NCBI RefSeq assembly: GCF_900696085.1
Contig: NZ_CAADFC020000032.1
Location: 202,218-266,217, forward strand
Length of the DNA stretch: 64,000 nucleotides
Origin: Bradyrhizobium ivorense
Lineage (GTDB): Bacteria > Pseudomonadota > Alphaproteobacteria > Rhizobiales > Xanthobacteraceae
Direction: 5' to 3'
The notes below the pieces were generated by a model. That model had not been told where the DNA came from. It was given only the letters and a program-made list of their open reading frames with translations, and ran no database searches. The stretch's first letter is position 1. Each line of letters starts with the position of its first letter. Positions 44,596-53,107 of this stretch are shown here, piece by piece. The position numbers and the translations under genes were made by a program.

Positions 44596-44971
44596 GCCGC
44601 TGAGCCCACAACAGAAAAAGGCCGCCTGGTTGCCCGGGCGGCCTCTCCTGTCTCACGGTGGCTTCACATTAGCGGGCGATTTCAGGGCGTCTGCACCGGG
44701 GGCCTATGTCCCGGCCGCGTCCTACTCGGAAGCCGCTGCACATCGGGTCAGTCGCGATCTGGAGCCCGATCCGACGCGATGGTTTCCCATCTCCGTAAGA
44801 TGGCTCTATTGAGCCGCGAGACCGCGCATCGCGCAAGCGGCAAGCAGCGCCCGCACCGCGCCTGTCCCCGCTGTTACCGTTGTCCACAGGCCGGCTGACG
44901 CTGTCACAGGAGTGCGTGCACTGCACGCGCGGCGCAACCCGCGCGCGTCACCGCACTCAGGGCGATAAAAG
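44596..44971. other. 376-base intergenic region with possible minus-strand RNA
   Basis: No supported ORF. At its left end is a stem followed by a T-run on the minus strand (44619-44644). On the same strand several short hairpins precede it (GGCTC-AATA-GAGCC near 44807-44820; ATCT-ccgt-AGAT-like at 44789-44802; GATGG-GAAA-CCATC at about 44778-44791). This could be the 3' UTR of the NDUFA12 gene or a separate small RNA. Confidence 0.4.
44619..44644 (-). terminator. rho-independent terminator, minus strand
   Basis: The 8-bp stem AGGCCGCC/GGCGGCCT with a 10-base loop is followed on the minus strand by CTTTTTCTGT. It also lies 24 bases after the DJ-1-fold gene on the plus strand, where no T-run follows, so it mainly serves leftward transcription. 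Confidence 0.75.
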
Positions 44972-45382
44972 TTAGCTTCCCGGGGTCCAGGCCTGGTAGT
45001 CGCCGGTCGCCTTGGGCCGGCGGCCGCTGGCCAGCGTCGAGCCGGACGGGCGGTAGGCCTGCGCGGTGCCGGTCATGTTCGGCACATGCGGCTTCTGCCA
45101 TTCCCGCGGCGAGTACTTCTGCTCGGTGGGCGGCACGTCGGTGGTGTGGTGAATCCAGCCGTGCCAGCCCGGCGGGATTCGCGACGCCTCGGCGTAACCG
45201 TTATAGACCACCCAGCGCCGCTCGAAATGCAGCGTCGGATCGACCTCGCCGCCCTTGGTGCGATAATAGCGATTGCCCTGCTCGTCCTCGCCGACCAGCT
45301 CGCCATAGCGCGAGGTCCACAATTGCGTGCCAAAGGTCTGGCTGTTCCACCAGGTGAAGAATTTCAGCAGGAATTGTTTCAT
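44972..45382 (-). CDS. NADH:ubiquinone oxidoreductase NDUFA12-type subunit (17.2 kDa)
   Basis: The 136-residue protein has TSRYGELVGEDEQGNRYY, RRWVVYNGYAEASRIPPGWH and WIHHTTDVPPTE, which are the hallmark blocks of the B17.2/NDUFA12 supernumerary Complex I subunit shared by alphaproteobacteria and mitochondria. It binds the matrix-side/cytoplasmic arm of the respiratory enzyme. The C-terminal extension (residues 105-136) is less conserved. In relatives it sits beside the DUF2155 and aat genes; here about 5.6 kb intervenes between it and DUF2155. Confidence 0.93.
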   Translation of the reverse strand: MKQFLLKFFTWWNSQTFGTQLWTSRYGELVGEDEQGNRYYRTKGGEVDPTLHFERRWVVYNGYAEASRIPPGWHGWIHHTTDVPPTEQKYSPREWQKPHVPNMTGTAQAYRPSGSTLASGRRPKATGDYQAWTPGS

Positions 45383-45649
45383 GCGCGTCGGGCCACAGGT
45401 TCGGGGCAGTCGGGCTCTGATGCCACCTGAATCCGCAAATGTCCAGCCGCCGCCCGGGCGACTGCCGGCGTCGGCGAACCGGAGCTAGGTACCTCTGTTT
45501 GGCGACCAAATGACGCGGCTGCGGGCGCCTGCATTCACCCGCCATACATGTGCCGCTTGGCAAGCAAACATGACGCACAATCAGCGTGCGGCGCGGGAAC
45601 GTCCAACCCCAGAAATGGTTAGACATGACCCGTCTTGATGGAGTCGAAA

Positions 45650-46294
45650 ATGGTCAATCTGAAGGTTTTGAGCACTGCTGCGGCGCTGGCGCTTGCGCTG
45701 CCGTTGGTGGTGCCGACTGGGTCGTTCGCGCAGGCACCCCAGGGTCGAGCTGGCGCCGGTGGCGGTGGTGGCGCCGGGGTCCGCGCCGGCGGCGGTGCGA
45801 TGGGTGGTGGAATGAATGTTGGCGGCGGCGGAATGCGCGGCGGCATGGCCGTCGGCGGTGGCGGCGGGATGCGTAGCGGCATGGCTGTCGGCGGTGCCGG
45901 CCCGCGCGTCGCTGCCCCAAGCGCCGCTGCCCCAGGCGTCGCTGCTGGCCCGCGGGTCGGCGACGGCGGCAACTGGAGCGGCGGCGGCGGTCGCTGGGCC
46001 GGTGGCGGCGGACGCTGGCACGGTGGTGGCTATCATCGCCATGGCGGCGGGTTCTGGCCCGGCGCGGTGGTCGGCGGCGTGATCGGCGCCGGGGTCGCCT
46101 CGGGCGCGTATTATGGCTATGGCCCGGGCTATTACGACGACAGCTACGGCTACTACGATGACGACAGCGCACCTGTCGCCGTGGAAACCGTTCCGAGCGG
46201 CGATGCGAGCTACTGCGCGCAGCGCTACAAGTCCTATGATCCGGCCTCGGGCACCTATCTCGGCTATGACGGCCTGCGGCACCCCTGCCCGTAA
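45650..46294 (+). CDS. BA14K-type secreted glycine-rich protein
   Basis: The 214-residue protein has a signal peptide (about 1-28, ending SFAQ), a Gly-rich segment made of GGGMR/AVGGGG-like repeats (about 35-135), a hydrophobic GAVVGGVIGAGVASGAY helix (about 138-155) and a C-terminal BA14K motif: YCAQRYKSYDPASGTYLGYD then G-LRHPC. BA14K was first described as a Brucella immunoreactive, lectin-like protein. ATG 45650 is preferred, with GGAG 6 bases upstream, over upstream in-frame starts. A GGAAC-N16-GGTT box at 45596-45620 is one mismatch from an EcfG promoter. Confidence 0.85.
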   Translation: MVNLKVLSTAAALALALPLVVPTGSFAQAPQGRAGAGGGGGAGVRAGGGAMGGGMNVGGGGMRGGMAVGGGGGMRSGMAVGGAGPRVAAPSAAAPGVAAGPRVGDGGNWSGGGGRWAGGGGRWHGGGYHRHGGGFWPGAVVGGVIGAGVASGAYYGYGPGYYDDSYGYYDDDSAPVAVETVPSGDASYCAQRYKSYDPASGTYLGYDGLRHPCP

Positions 46295-46313
46295 TCCCGG
46301 AACTTCTTGCTTC

Positions 46314-46342
46314 AAAAGGGCGGCCAACGTGCCGCCCTTTTT
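46314..46342. terminator. bidirectional terminator between convergent genes
   Basis: AAAAGGGCGGC (46314-46324) and GCCGCCCTTTTT (46331-46342) form a stem with A- and T-tracts on both sides, between the BA14K gene and the convergent EamA transporter. Confidence 0.88.
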
Positions 46343-46345
46343 GGT

Positions 46346-47245
46346 TTATGCACGCAGCGCAATGGCGACCGCGACGAGCGTCACCGCCAGCGCGGCGAGG
46401 TCGCTCGCGCTGAGCGGCTCGCGCAGCATGGCGGCCGCGCCGAGCACGCCGACGACAGGCACCAGCAGCGTTCCGATCGACGCGGTCGCCGCCGGCAACC
46501 GCTCGAGTGCCGCGAACCAGCAGACGTAGCACAGGCAGAACTGGATCAGCGTCATGTAGAGCATCGACGCCCAGCCGAGCGACGACAGCGCGGCCAGCTG
46601 AGGCTGTTCGATCGCAACACCGATGATTGCGATCGGCACGCAGCCGATCGCAAGCTGCCAGGCCGCGAGCGACAATGGCGGCATCGCCGCCAGCTTGAAG
46701 TGCTTGGTCAGCACCGTGCCGAGCCCGACACAGATCGCGCCCGCAAGCGCGAACAGAATGCCCGGCAACTTGCCGAGACTGGCGTCGAGACCACCGCCGC
46801 CGAGCAGCGCCGCGATGCCAGCGAGCGCCACCGCAAGCGCGAGCGCACGCGTGAGCGACACCCGTTCGCCGAGCAGCGGCCAGGCGACCAGTGCGACCCA
46901 CACCGGGATCGAAATCCCGAGCACCGCGGCCTCGCTGGCGCGGAGCCAGATCAGCGCCAGCCCCATGCATGCGACCCAGCCGCCGATCGCCAGCGTCGAC
47001 ACCAGCGCAAGCCGCGGCCAGATGCCGGGCGGCACGCGCAGCGTCTGTCCGCGAGCGAGCGCCGCAAGACCGAGCCCGATCGCGCCGGTCACGCCGCACA
47101 GCCCGCGCGACGACAGCGGCGGCCATTCCGTGAGCAGGAACTTCATGATCGGAAAGTTGAGACCCCAGCCGATCGAGGCCACGACGAGGAACAGGAGGCC
47201 GAGCGGTGACATCGGGGCGCGGCGGGCGGCGGGAACTGCGGTCAT
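46346..47245 (-). CDS. DMT-superfamily EamA transporter (copy 1)
   Basis: The 299-residue membrane protein has ten predicted helices in two EamA repeats (about 12-145 and 160-298). Conserved motifs include IGWGLNFPIMKF, WVACMGLALIWLRASEAAVL and CWFAALERLPAATASIGTLLVPVVGV. EamA carriers export amino acids, metabolites or purine-like compounds; no substrate is assignable. It is clearly paralogous to the gene at 51921-52814 on the same strand. Confidence 0.9.
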   Translation of the reverse strand: MTAVPAARRAPMSPLGLLFLVVASIGWGLNFPIMKFLLTEWPPLSSRGLCGVTGAIGLGLAALARGQTLRVPPGIWPRLALVSTLAIGGWVACMGLALIWLRASEAAVLGISIPVWVALVAWPLLGERVSLTRALALAVALAGIAALLGGGGLDASLGKLPGILFALAGAICVGLGTVLTKHFKLAAMPPLSLAAWQLAIGCVPIAIIGVAIEQPQLAALSSLGWASMLYMTLIQFCLCYVCWFAALERLPAATASIGTLLVPVVGVLGAAAMLREPLSASDLAALAVTLVAVAIALRA

Positions 47246-47423
47246 TGGCCTGTCGTGAAGAGGATGGACAAATAGCGGTGATGTGTCAGAGCTAGCTGGA
47301 AATCTGCTTGTCAGCGAACAGCATATGCATTCTATGATACAGACTTTCTGTCTCGGTTCCGCCTTAATTGCCTAGTGGCCAAGCGAGTCGCCGGCACGCA
47401 AGGCCGTACAAAGAGGATGCATC

Positions 47424-47828
47424 GTGCCGCGCGTTCTCGTGGTCGACGACGACCCGATGGTGTGTGTTGCCATTGAGGTCTGTCTGCAGCGCCAGGGCTT
47501 TGAGGTCACCGTCGCCGACGGCGGTGAATCAGGCATGCGCGCGCTCGACAATGACATCTTCGATGTCATGCTGGTGGATGTCTTCATGCCGCATATGCGC
47601 GGCTTCGAGGCGATCCGCGTCTTCCACGAACGCGCCCCCGATATTCCGGTCATTGCGATGTCGGGCTACGCTTTCGCCAATGCCGACCGCGCGCCGGATT
47701 TCCTGCGGATGACGATCGAGCTCGGTGCATCCGCCTGCCTGCGCAAGCCGTTCACGCCGCAGGCGCTGATTGCGGCGGTCAACGAGTGCATCGCGAAGTC
47801 CGCACCATCCGCTCGTCTTTCGAAGTAA
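47424..47828 (+). CDS. single-domain response regulator
   Basis: A 134-residue stand-alone receiver with acidic pocket DDD (8-10), phosphoacceptor D52 in VMLVDVFMPHMRG, the switch residue region VIAMSGYAF and the conserved lysine in CLRKPFTPQ. No output domain. The start is GTG 47424 behind AGAGGA. It lies 19 bases upstream of a hybrid kinase gene on the same strand and is presumably its partner or a phosphate sink. Confidence 0.9.
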   Translation: MPRVLVVDDDPMVCVAIEVCLQRQGFEVTVADGGESGMRALDNDIFDVMLVDVFMPHMRGFEAIRVFHERAPDIPVIAMSGYAFANADRAPDFLRMTIELGASACLRKPFTPQALIAAVNECIAKSAPSARLSK

Positions 47829-47847
47829 TTTCCCTTACCAATCGGCT

Positions 47848-50088
47848 ATGGCTTCCCAGCGTCTCATCCTCGGCAGTGGCCTTGCGATCCTCCTCATCAT
47901 CAGCGCGGCGTCGATCGGGCTCGACGTCAAGTCGCGCAGCGAGGTCGAATCGGTCGACCGCACGCTCAGCATCCTGAAGCGGATTTCGGACGCGCGGCCG
48001 CTGCCGCGCGGCGTCGAGAGCGCGGCGCGCGCATTCGCGCTGACCGGCGATCCGTCCTTTGCCGACGAATTCCGCGACCAGAGCGCCGCCCTCACCACGG
48101 CTGTCGACGGCCTGCTTGCGGCGGTGAAGAGCGCGCCCGGCGAGGCGGAGCTGCTGTCCGGCGTCAAGGCGCAGGCCGACCGCGGCGTTGCGCTCGGCGC
48201 CGAGCTGATCCAGTTGCGCAACAACGGCGACACCGCCGGCGCGTCGGCCCTGATCTCGGCCGGCGAGAGCCGCACGGTGATGGACAACGTCGCCGCGGCG
48301 CTCGAGCGTCTGGTCACCGAAGAGCGCCGGCAGCTCGGCATCCGCACCGCGCAGTCGAAGGCCAACGGCCGCATGCTGCTCGCCATCGACCTCGCCGGCG
48401 TCATCCTGATCCTGGTGCTTGCGATCGTGCTGACGGTGGCGGCCCGCCGCTCCCGCCGCGTCCTGCAGGACTCGCTGAGCGCGACCCAGGCCGCCAACCT
48501 CTCGCTCGAGGCCAAGGTGGCCGAGCGCACCAAGGACCTCGCCGCCGCGCTGGAGGAGGTCCGCCGCTCCACCTCGGTGATGGAGACCACCTTCCGCAGC
48601 ATGGCGGAAGCGGTGCTGGTGATCGACACCGCCGGCAGCGTGCTGCTGTCCAACCCGGCCGCCGAGAAGATGCTGCGCTACAAGCCGGGCATGTCGGTGG
48701 TGCAGTTGCGCGCGATGAGCAACGTGTTCCACGCCGACGGCGTGGCGCCGATGCAGGTCGAGGAAATGCCGTCGGCGCGGGCGTTGCGCGGCGAGGAATT
48801 CGACGGCCTGGAATTCGTCGCCCGCCCGGTGCGCGGCGCGCCGCAGATCCACCTCGTGGTGTCGGGCCGGCCGCTGCGCGACGCCGAGGGCAGCATCGCC
48901 GGCGCGGCGCTGATCTATCACGACATCACCGCCTCGCGCGAAACCGAGCACCAGCTGCAGCAGGCGCAGAAGCTCGACGCCATCGGCAAGCTGACCGGCG
49001 GCGTCGCGCATGACTTCAACAACATGCTCACGGTGATCACCGGCACCGCCGACACGCTGGTCGACGGCCTGCAAGACCAGCCACAGCTTGCCAGGACCGC
49101 CGAGCTGATCGACCGCGCCGCCGAGCGTTGCCGCGAGCTGATCCAGCACCTGCTCGCCTTCGCCCGCCGCCAGCCGCTGGAGCCGACCGTCGTCGACATC
49201 AACGGCACCGTGGTCGACATCGCAAAGCTGCTGCGCCCGACGCTCGGCGAGCAGATCGAGATCAATTCGGTGCTCGCGCCCGATGTCGCCGCGGTCCACA
49301 TCGATCCGTCGCAGCTGTCGAACTCGCTGCTCAACATGGCGATCAACGCCCGCGACGCGATGCCGAACGGCGGCAAGCTCTTGTTCGAGACCAGCAACGT
49401 CGTGCTCGACGAGGCCTATGCCGAAACCAATCCCGACATCACGCCGGGCCGCTACGTCCTGATCGCGGTCAGCGACACCGGCACCGGCATGTCGCAGGCG
49501 GTGCAGGACAAGGTGTTCGACCCGTTCTTCACCACCAAGGAGGTCGGCAAGGGCTCCGGCCTCGGCATGAGCATGGTCTACGGCTTCGTCAAGCAGTCCG
49601 GCGGCCACATCAAGATCTACAGCGAGCAGGATCACGGCACCACGATCAAGCTCTATTTGCCGCCGGCCCGCGGCGAGGTGGCCGCGCCCGCGCCGGCACC
49701 GGCGCCGGCGCCGCGCGGCAGCGAGGTCATCCTGGTGGTGGAGGACGATCCGCTGGTGCGCAACTACGTCACCGCGCAGCTCGCGAGCCTCGGCTACAAG
49801 ACCGTCGCCGTGCCCGATGGCCGCGCCGCGCTGGCGCTGGTCGACAAGGGCGAGACGTTCGACCTGCTGTTCACCGACGTCATCATGCCCGGCGGCCTCA
49901 ACGGCCGGCAGCTCGCCGACGAGGTCAAGAAGCGCCGGCCCGGCACCAAGGTGCTCTACACCTCGGGCTACACCGAGAACGCGATTGTGCATCACGGCCG
50001 CCTCGACGAGGGCGTGCTGCTGCTGACCAAGCCCTACCGCAAGGCCCAGCTCGCCACCATGCTGCAGCAGGCGCTCGGCCACGGCTGA
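47848..50088 (+). CDS. membrane hybrid sensor histidine kinase with PAS and C-terminal receiver
   Basis: The 746-residue protein has a membrane helix (5-24), a periplasmic helical sensor of CHASE3-like size (about 28-172), a second helix (178-199), a coiled coil, a PAS domain (about 245-365) and HisKA with H388 in GGVAHDFNNMLTV. The HATPase follows (NMAINARDAMP, VSDTGTGMS, GKGSGLGMSMVYGFV); after an Ala/Pro linker comes a receiver with phosphoacceptor D677 (LFTDVIMPGG). The HDFNN-type H box and terminal receiver are typical of large alphaproteobacterial hybrid kinases. ATG 47848 is used because the membrane helix starts there; the longer frame overlaps the regulator upstream. Input unknown. 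Confidence 0.92.
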   Translation: MASQRLILGSGLAILLIISAASIGLDVKSRSEVESVDRTLSILKRISDARPLPRGVESAARAFALTGDPSFADEFRDQSAALTTAVDGLLAAVKSAPGEAELLSGVKAQADRGVALGAELIQLRNNGDTAGASALISAGESRTVMDNVAAALERLVTEERRQLGIRTAQSKANGRMLLAIDLAGVILILVLAIVLTVAARRSRRVLQDSLSATQAANLSLEAKVAERTKDLAAALEEVRRSTSVMETTFRSMAEAVLVIDTAGSVLLSNPAAEKMLRYKPGMSVVQLRAMSNVFHADGVAPMQVEEMPSARALRGEEFDGLEFVARPVRGAPQIHLVVSGRPLRDAEGSIAGAALIYHDITASRETEHQLQQAQKLDAIGKLTGGVAHDFNNMLTVITGTADTLVDGLQDQPQLARTAELIDRAAERCRELIQHLLAFARRQPLEPTVVDINGTVVDIAKLLRPTLGEQIEINSVLAPDVAAVHIDPSQLSNSLLNMAINARDAMPNGGKLLFETSNVVLDEAYAETNPDITPGRYVLIAVSDTGTGMSQAVQDKVFDPFFTTKEVGKGSGLGMSMVYGFVKQSGGHIKIYSEQDHGTTIKLYLPPARGEVAAPAPAPAPAPRGSEVILVVEDDPLVRNYVTAQLASLGYKTVAVPDGRAALALVDKGETFDLLFTDVIMPGGLNGRQLADEVKKRRPGTKVLYTSGYTENAIVHHGRLDEGVLLLTKPYRKAQLATMLQQALGHG

Positions 50089-50214
50089 TGCGAGGCCGGC
50101 GCGGCCTCCTTCCCTCCCCGCAGGACGGCGCGGCCAATATGTGAAAAACAACCCCATGCAAAGTAGCCTGCGGCCGCTTCAGCGGTATTATTCTACTATT
50201 CCGAAGCCACGCCG

Positions 50215-50299
50215 TAGCCCGGATGAGCGAAGCGATATCCGGGGCAGTCTCTCGTGTGGCCGGCACCGTTCCCGGATGTCGCGTCGCTCATCCGGGCTA
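50215..50299. repeat. TAGCCCGGATGAGCGA palindromic repeat
   Basis: Perfect 16-bp arms, TAGCCCGGATGAGCGA (50215-50230) and TCGCTCATCCGGGCTA (50284-50299). The family is the same as at 38267 and 63330. Confidence 0.88.
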
Positions 50300-50310
50300 A
50301 GCAGCGCTTC

Positions 50311-50475
50311 CCTTCACCTCTCCCCGCTTGCGGGGAGAGGTCGGATCGCCCTTGCGATCCGGGTGAGGGGGTACAGGTCTCACGACAGGCGCAACGCGCG
50401 GAGAGAGCCCCTCACCCCGGCCCTCTCAGCGCGACGCAGCTCGTCGCCCCCCGTAAGAGCGGCGAGAGGGAGAAG
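50311..50475. repeat. composite CCTCTCCCCG palindromic repeat
   Basis: It begins with a perfect hairpin, CCTCTCCCCG/CGGGGAGAGG with a CTTG loop (50317-50340). Then come GGATCGC-CCTT-GCGATCC (50342-50359) and a GGTGAGGGG ... CCCCTCACC pair, ending near GAGAGGGAGAAGAG. Related blocks are familiar from rhizobial genomes. Confidence 0.75.
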
Positions 50476-50720
50476 AGCCGCGGCGACGATGGCACAATGC
50501 CGGTGATGCGTCGGCGCTACACCCTGACATGATCGAAGGCGGGCAGCTTGCGCCGATCCATGATCGGATGTAGAAGCCTCGTCCTTTCAACCTAGGCGTT
50601 TGCCCCCAAGCGTTCAACTGATGAGGAGACCAGCCGTGAGACCGCAACCGAGATCGACACATTCCGTGCCGACGCTCGCAGTGCGTCCGGCTGACAGTCA
50701 TCCAATCGTGTTGAACGACA

Positions 50721-51878
50721 ATGGCACATTCATTAATCCAGCGTCGGCAGGAGGCCGAGCGCGCGCGGGCTGAAGCCTATGCGCGCTCGCTGCGGCATGT
50801 GTCGCAGCGTACGCGCCCTCCCCCGGACTTCGAGAAGGCGATCGACGAGGTCAAGCGCGGCTTCGCGGCAGACGTCCTGCGTGACGCCTCCGCGTGGAAG
50901 CCGAAGCTGAAGACCCGCGATGCCGCGCGTCTGCGCGTTGCCGCAGCCCGCTATCTGTTCGCGCGCTACCCCGTTGCGGAGCATCTGGAGCAGATCTGGA
51001 TCGACTGCACCGGGCTCGGCGCCGACGAGATCGCGTTGCGCAAGCGCTGGTACATCGTGGCGGCTGGTGGCGGCTCGCTTCATAAGGCGGGTGCAGGCGC
51101 ATGGCTGTCGCGCAAGGAGATCCATGCGTTCCTCAATCCGCCGAGCGGCCTCGGCTTCGAGGAGGCGATCTGGCACGCGATCGCCCGCTCCTACACGGAC
51201 GATCCCAGCCTCGCGCTGCGGATCGCTCGCTCGGGAATCGCAGCGACACCGCGTGCGCAGCTTGGCTTCTGGCGTGAGGTGGCGCGCTTCTTCTGCGTGC
51301 ATCCGACCACGATCGAGGAGATGGGCGACATCAGCGATTACCTCGCCCATCGCCATCGGCGTGACCGGACGTTCAGCCTGAAGGGACGAACGCTGGCTTC
51401 GCTCGGGCGCCAGATGCGCGCGTGGCATCGCGAGCTCGCGACCATCGCGCGGATCGAAGCCGCGCGCCGTCGTGTCGAAGCGGCGCGGAACCGGGCGCTT
51501 GGCTTGTCGGCGGGGCCCAGCAACAGCTGGCCGGGTGCGCCGATTGCGGACTGGTCCTGGAGCCCGTCGTGCAAGGTTGGCGGCAAGCGCGGCGAGTTCG
51601 TGGTGATCCAGCTGCGCACCGCGGTCGATCTGGTCGCCGAGACGCAGGCCATGCGCCACTGCGTCGCGAGCTACGCGGCGAAGTGCATTGCCGGGCACGC
51701 ATCGATCTGGTCGCTGCGCCACCGTTCGGCGGGCACAGCCGAACGGATGTTGACCATCGAACTCGATGGTCGCTTCCGGGCGGTCCAGGTGCGCGGATTT
51801 GCCAACCGCGCGCCGTGTGCGGAGGAGCGCAAGGTGCTGGAGCGATGGGCCCGCGCGCGTGGAGTTGCAATCCCGTAA
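50721..51878 (+). CDS. PcfJ-like domain protein, solitary
   Basis: The 385-residue soluble protein has an N-terminal two-thirds with no known family; it is Arg/Ala-rich and helical (about 1-270). The C-terminal third carries the PcfJ pattern: MRHCVASYAAKCIAGHASIW, SLRHR, MLTIELDGRFRAVQVRGFAN. PcfJ-like proteins were named after a conjugative plasmid gene but are mostly chromosomal or phage-associated with unknown function. No conjugation or phage genes lie nearby. An unusual ATG context (ACGACAATGG) gives no strong ribosome site. Codon use matches the host chromosome, so it is not obviously recent. Confidence 0.8.
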   Translation: MAHSLIQRRQEAERARAEAYARSLRHVSQRTRPPPDFEKAIDEVKRGFAADVLRDASAWKPKLKTRDAARLRVAAARYLFARYPVAEHLEQIWIDCTGLGADEIALRKRWYIVAAGGGSLHKAGAGAWLSRKEIHAFLNPPSGLGFEEAIWHAIARSYTDDPSLALRIARSGIAATPRAQLGFWREVARFFCVHPTTIEEMGDISDYLAHRHRRDRTFSLKGRTLASLGRQMRAWHRELATIARIEAARRRVEAARNRALGLSAGPSNSWPGAPIADWSWSPSCKVGGKRGEFVVIQLRTAVDLVAETQAMRHCVASYAAKCIAGHASIWSLRHRSAGTAERMLTIELDGRFRAVQVRGFANRAPCAEERKVLERWARARGVAIP

Positions 51879-51920
51879 CAGCGGTCATGGCCGGGCTCGT
51901 CCCGGCCATGATCGTTTGCG

Positions 51921-52814
51921 CTACCGCGTCGCCAGCGCGACGCCGGCGAGGGTGAACAGCAGTGCGGCGATCTGGGTCGGGCCGAGCGGCTCATGCAGCG
52001 CGACCGCCGACGCCACGACGCCGATCACCGGCACCGCCATGGTGCCGATCACGGCCACCGAGGCGGGCAGGCGCGCGAGCGCGGCGAACCACGCGACATA
52101 GGCGATGCAGAACTGCACCACGGTCGAATAGACCAGGAGCCACCAGCCGATCGTGGTGACGCGGTCCCAATGCGTGGTCTCGACGAGAAGACCCACGATC
52201 GTGATCGGCACGCAGCCGAGCCCGATCTGCCAGGCCGCGGCCGGGATCGGCGGCAGCAGCACCGGATATTTCTTCGCCAGCACGGTGCCAAGCGCAAAGC
52301 CGAACGCGCCGCCGAGCGCCATGATGATGCCGGGCAGCTTCTCCTGGCTCGCGGAAATGCCGTTGCCACCCATGATCGCGGCAAGCCCCGCGAACGCCAT
52401 CACCAGCGCGATGGTCCGCAGCAGCGTCGGCCGCTCGCCGAGCACCGGCAAGGCCAGCAGCGAGGCCCACACCGGCATGGTGTAGGCGATCAGCGCCGCC
52501 TCGCTCGCCGACAGCCACAGCAGCGCCAGCCCCATCAGCACCATCCAGCCGGTGACGTTGAGCAACGCATACAGCACCAGCCGCGGCCACAGCCGCCGCT
52601 CGACGACAAGGCTCTGCGCGCGGACCAGCGCGAGCAGCGCCAGCACCGCGGCGCCGATCACGCCGGTGGTGCCGCGCAAGGTCAGCGGCGGCAGCTCGCC
52701 GATCAGGAATTTGGTGGCGGGCCAGTTGAAGCCCCAGCCCACCGAGGTGATGGCGAGGAACATCAGGCCGGCCGGCGCCATGCGCGGTCGCGCAGTCGGT
52801 TTCGAATCTGTCAT
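51921..52814 (-). CDS. DMT-superfamily EamA transporter (copy 2)
   Basis: The 297-residue ten-helix carrier is paralogous to the gene at 46346-47245. The shared framework includes GWGFNWPATKFLIGELPPLT (copy 1 GWGLNFPIMKF), LALLWLSASEAALIAYTMPV and AWFAALARLPASVAVIGTM. Both lie on the minus strand about 4.7 kb apart. Probable efflux of a small metabolite. It is convergent with the PcfJ-like gene. Confidence 0.9.
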   Translation of the reverse strand: MTDSKPTARPRMAPAGLMFLAITSVGWGFNWPATKFLIGELPPLTLRGTTGVIGAAVLALLALVRAQSLVVERRLWPRLVLYALLNVTGWMVLMGLALLWLSASEAALIAYTMPVWASLLALPVLGERPTLLRTIALVMAFAGLAAIMGGNGISASQEKLPGIIMALGGAFGFALGTVLAKKYPVLLPPIPAAAWQIGLGCVPITIVGLLVETTHWDRVTTIGWWLLVYSTVVQFCIAYVAWFAALARLPASVAVIGTMAVPVIGVVASAVALHEPLGPTQIAALLFTLAGVALATR

Positions 52815-53091
52815 GGGACCCGGCAGGGAGGTGAGTCGGCGGCAGCTTGCCCCCGATTTTGTCGCCCAGCCATCATGGCGCCGACATGCCTGACCCGTAG
52901 TTTGCCCGTAGGCCTACGTGAGTCCCCGGAACGCAATCCTTCACGGGGAAAAATTCCTTGGCCTGTGAACAGCGGGGCGAAGACGTGATCCACAGCCAGC
53001 CGACAATTTTTTGGCTTGGGAATCCCTGAGGACTCACTGATACTTGGCCCGATCACAGGCGCGGCACCGCCCCCTGTTATCCCCCAATCTC

Positions 53092-53107
53092 CACCATATT
53101 TAGTGTT
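53092..53107 (+). promoter_or_regulatory. NrdR-box-like site
   Basis: CACCATATTTAGTGTT has the ACAC-AT-rich-GTGT form of binding sites of the ribonucleotide reductase repressor NrdR. It lies 25 bases upstream of the candidate -35. NrdR boxes usually occur in pairs about 30 bases apart; I see only one good copy. Confidence 0.4.

Larger units (their letters stand above)
50089..50720. other. 632-base repeat-rich intergenic region
   Basis: No supported gene. It holds a TAGCCCGGATGA palindrome and a second composite palindrome of the CCTCTCCCCG type, then about 240 bases of plain sequence ahead of the PcfJ-like gene. Repeats of two families placed side by side are typical of Bradyrhizobium intergenic space. 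Confidence 0.7.

Noticed and set aside
44645..44830. tRNA, tmRNA, 6S or SRP RNA in this intergenic region
   Set aside because: No GTTCGANTC-type T-loop, no CCA end, no SRP or 6S consensus was recognised.
45596..45620. EcfG promoter before the BA14K gene
   Set aside because: GGAAC-N16-GGTT has a mismatch at the critical first base of the -10 (C expected); noted only in the gene entry.
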